DNA from: Syntrophomonadaceae bacterium
GTDB taxonomy: Bacteria > Bacillota > Syntrophomonadia > Syntrophomonadales > Syntrophothermaceae
NCBI GenBank assembly: GCA_029907055.1
Contig: JARYMO010000014.1
Location: 1-14,374, forward strand
DNA: 14,374 nucleotides
Direction of reading: 5' to 3'
A program made the translations under genes and the position numbers. Position 1 is the first letter of the stretch, and every line of letters begins with the position of its first letter. Shown piece after piece: positions 14,207 to 14,374 of this stretch. The notes under the pieces are model-generated. The model saw nothing but the letters and a program-made list of their open reading frames with translations, made no database searches and had not been told where the DNA came from.

Positions 14207-14374
14207 TCAGTCGTGGTCTGCCAGTTGCTGCAACACCTGCGCCAGCGTCAGGGAGCCCCGGTTCCAGGGGCGCTGAACCAGCAGTCCCCTGATGCCCAGG
14301 TCCTCGAGCCCGCGCAGGTTGTCTTCGTTGTCATCGACCAGGAAGTCTCCTCTGCCCAACCAGCGGAGGTGGCT
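14207..14374 (-). CDS. HAD-type phosphatase, C-terminal fragment (5' end outside window)
   Basis: Only the last 55 codons are present. They read FLVDDNEDNLRGLEDLGI, then RGLLVQRPWNRGSL and a short helix before TGA. The acidic pair followed by Asn (DDNEDN) is the fourth HAD motif. The following Gln-Arg-Pro-Trp-Asn resembles the C-termini of 5'(3')-nucleotidase-like HAD proteins (NT5C group), which remove phosphate from nucleotides or small sugar phosphates. The stop lies about 40-70 bases before the ThDP enzyme start, so it probably heads the same minus-strand operon. Catalytic Asp motifs I-III lie beyond the window, so activity cannot be judged. Confidence 0.65.
   Translation of the reverse strand, partial: SHLRWLGRGDFLVDDNEDNLRGLEDLGIRGLLVQRPWNRGSLTLAQVLQQLADHD

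Noticed and set aside
1..14374. CRISPR arrays, tRNA or rRNA genes, insertion sequences, phage genes
   Set aside because: I saw no regularly spaced repeats, no transposase or integrase motifs and no structural RNA sequences in either strand. Read by eye only, so a weak or short element could be missed.

Overview
The window looks like a high-GC member of the Bacillota (Firmicutes). The main reason is an adjacent, overlapping pair closely resembling DegS and DegU, including the DegS-type N-terminal sensor region and a DegU receiver with its aspartate at residue 56. The left 2.6 kb is very GC-rich (a hand count of the row at 1441-1500 gives 44 of 60). After degU, composition drops sharply (28 of 60 in the row at 2941-3000) and rises again in the thiamine-enzyme gene at the right (40 of 60 in the row at 13381-13440). 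This fits a conserved block next to a mosaic cell-surface polysaccharide locus. The exact genus cannot be named from the sequence.

Layout. 1-761 (+) is the C-terminal part of a phosphoglucomutase/phosphomannomutase. 775-2641 (+) is degS-degU, with a 29-base overlap. 2773-3927 (-) is a GT87/DUF2029-type membrane glycosyltransferase. 4102-5652 (-) is a second multi-membrane, GT-C-like protein broken by three single-base frameshifts. 5789-5974 (-) is a very small Flp-type pilin with no normal start codon. 6244-7015 (+) is rfbF (glucose-1-phosphate cytidylyltransferase), broken by one extra G. 7022-9631 (+) is a large membrane protein with GT-C-like architecture. From the right end, on the minus strand, come the tail of a HAD-type phosphatase, a thiamine-diphosphate (ThDP) enzyme of the acetolactate synthase family, a sugar C-methyltransferase-like protein, an NAD(P)-dependent sugar epimerase/reductase and a GtrA-like flippase. 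These five are closely spaced and probably form one operon.

How the genes may work together. The phosphohexomutase can supply glucose-1-phosphate and RfbF would activate it to CDP-glucose. A ThDP enzyme, a short-chain reductase and a C-methyltransferase-like protein are the tool set for making a carbon-branched deoxysugar. The closest precedent I know is CDP-yersiniose synthesis (YerE/YerF). GtrA and the GT-C/GT87 proteins would then move lipid-linked sugars across the membrane and attach them on the outer face. The CDP-glucose 4,6-dehydratase and C3-dehydrase expected for that pathway are not in the window, so this is a hypothesis.

The main caution is that several apparent frameshifts and odd starts lie in short G/C runs. 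They could be real gene decay or uncorrected sequencing errors, and the sequence alone cannot decide which.
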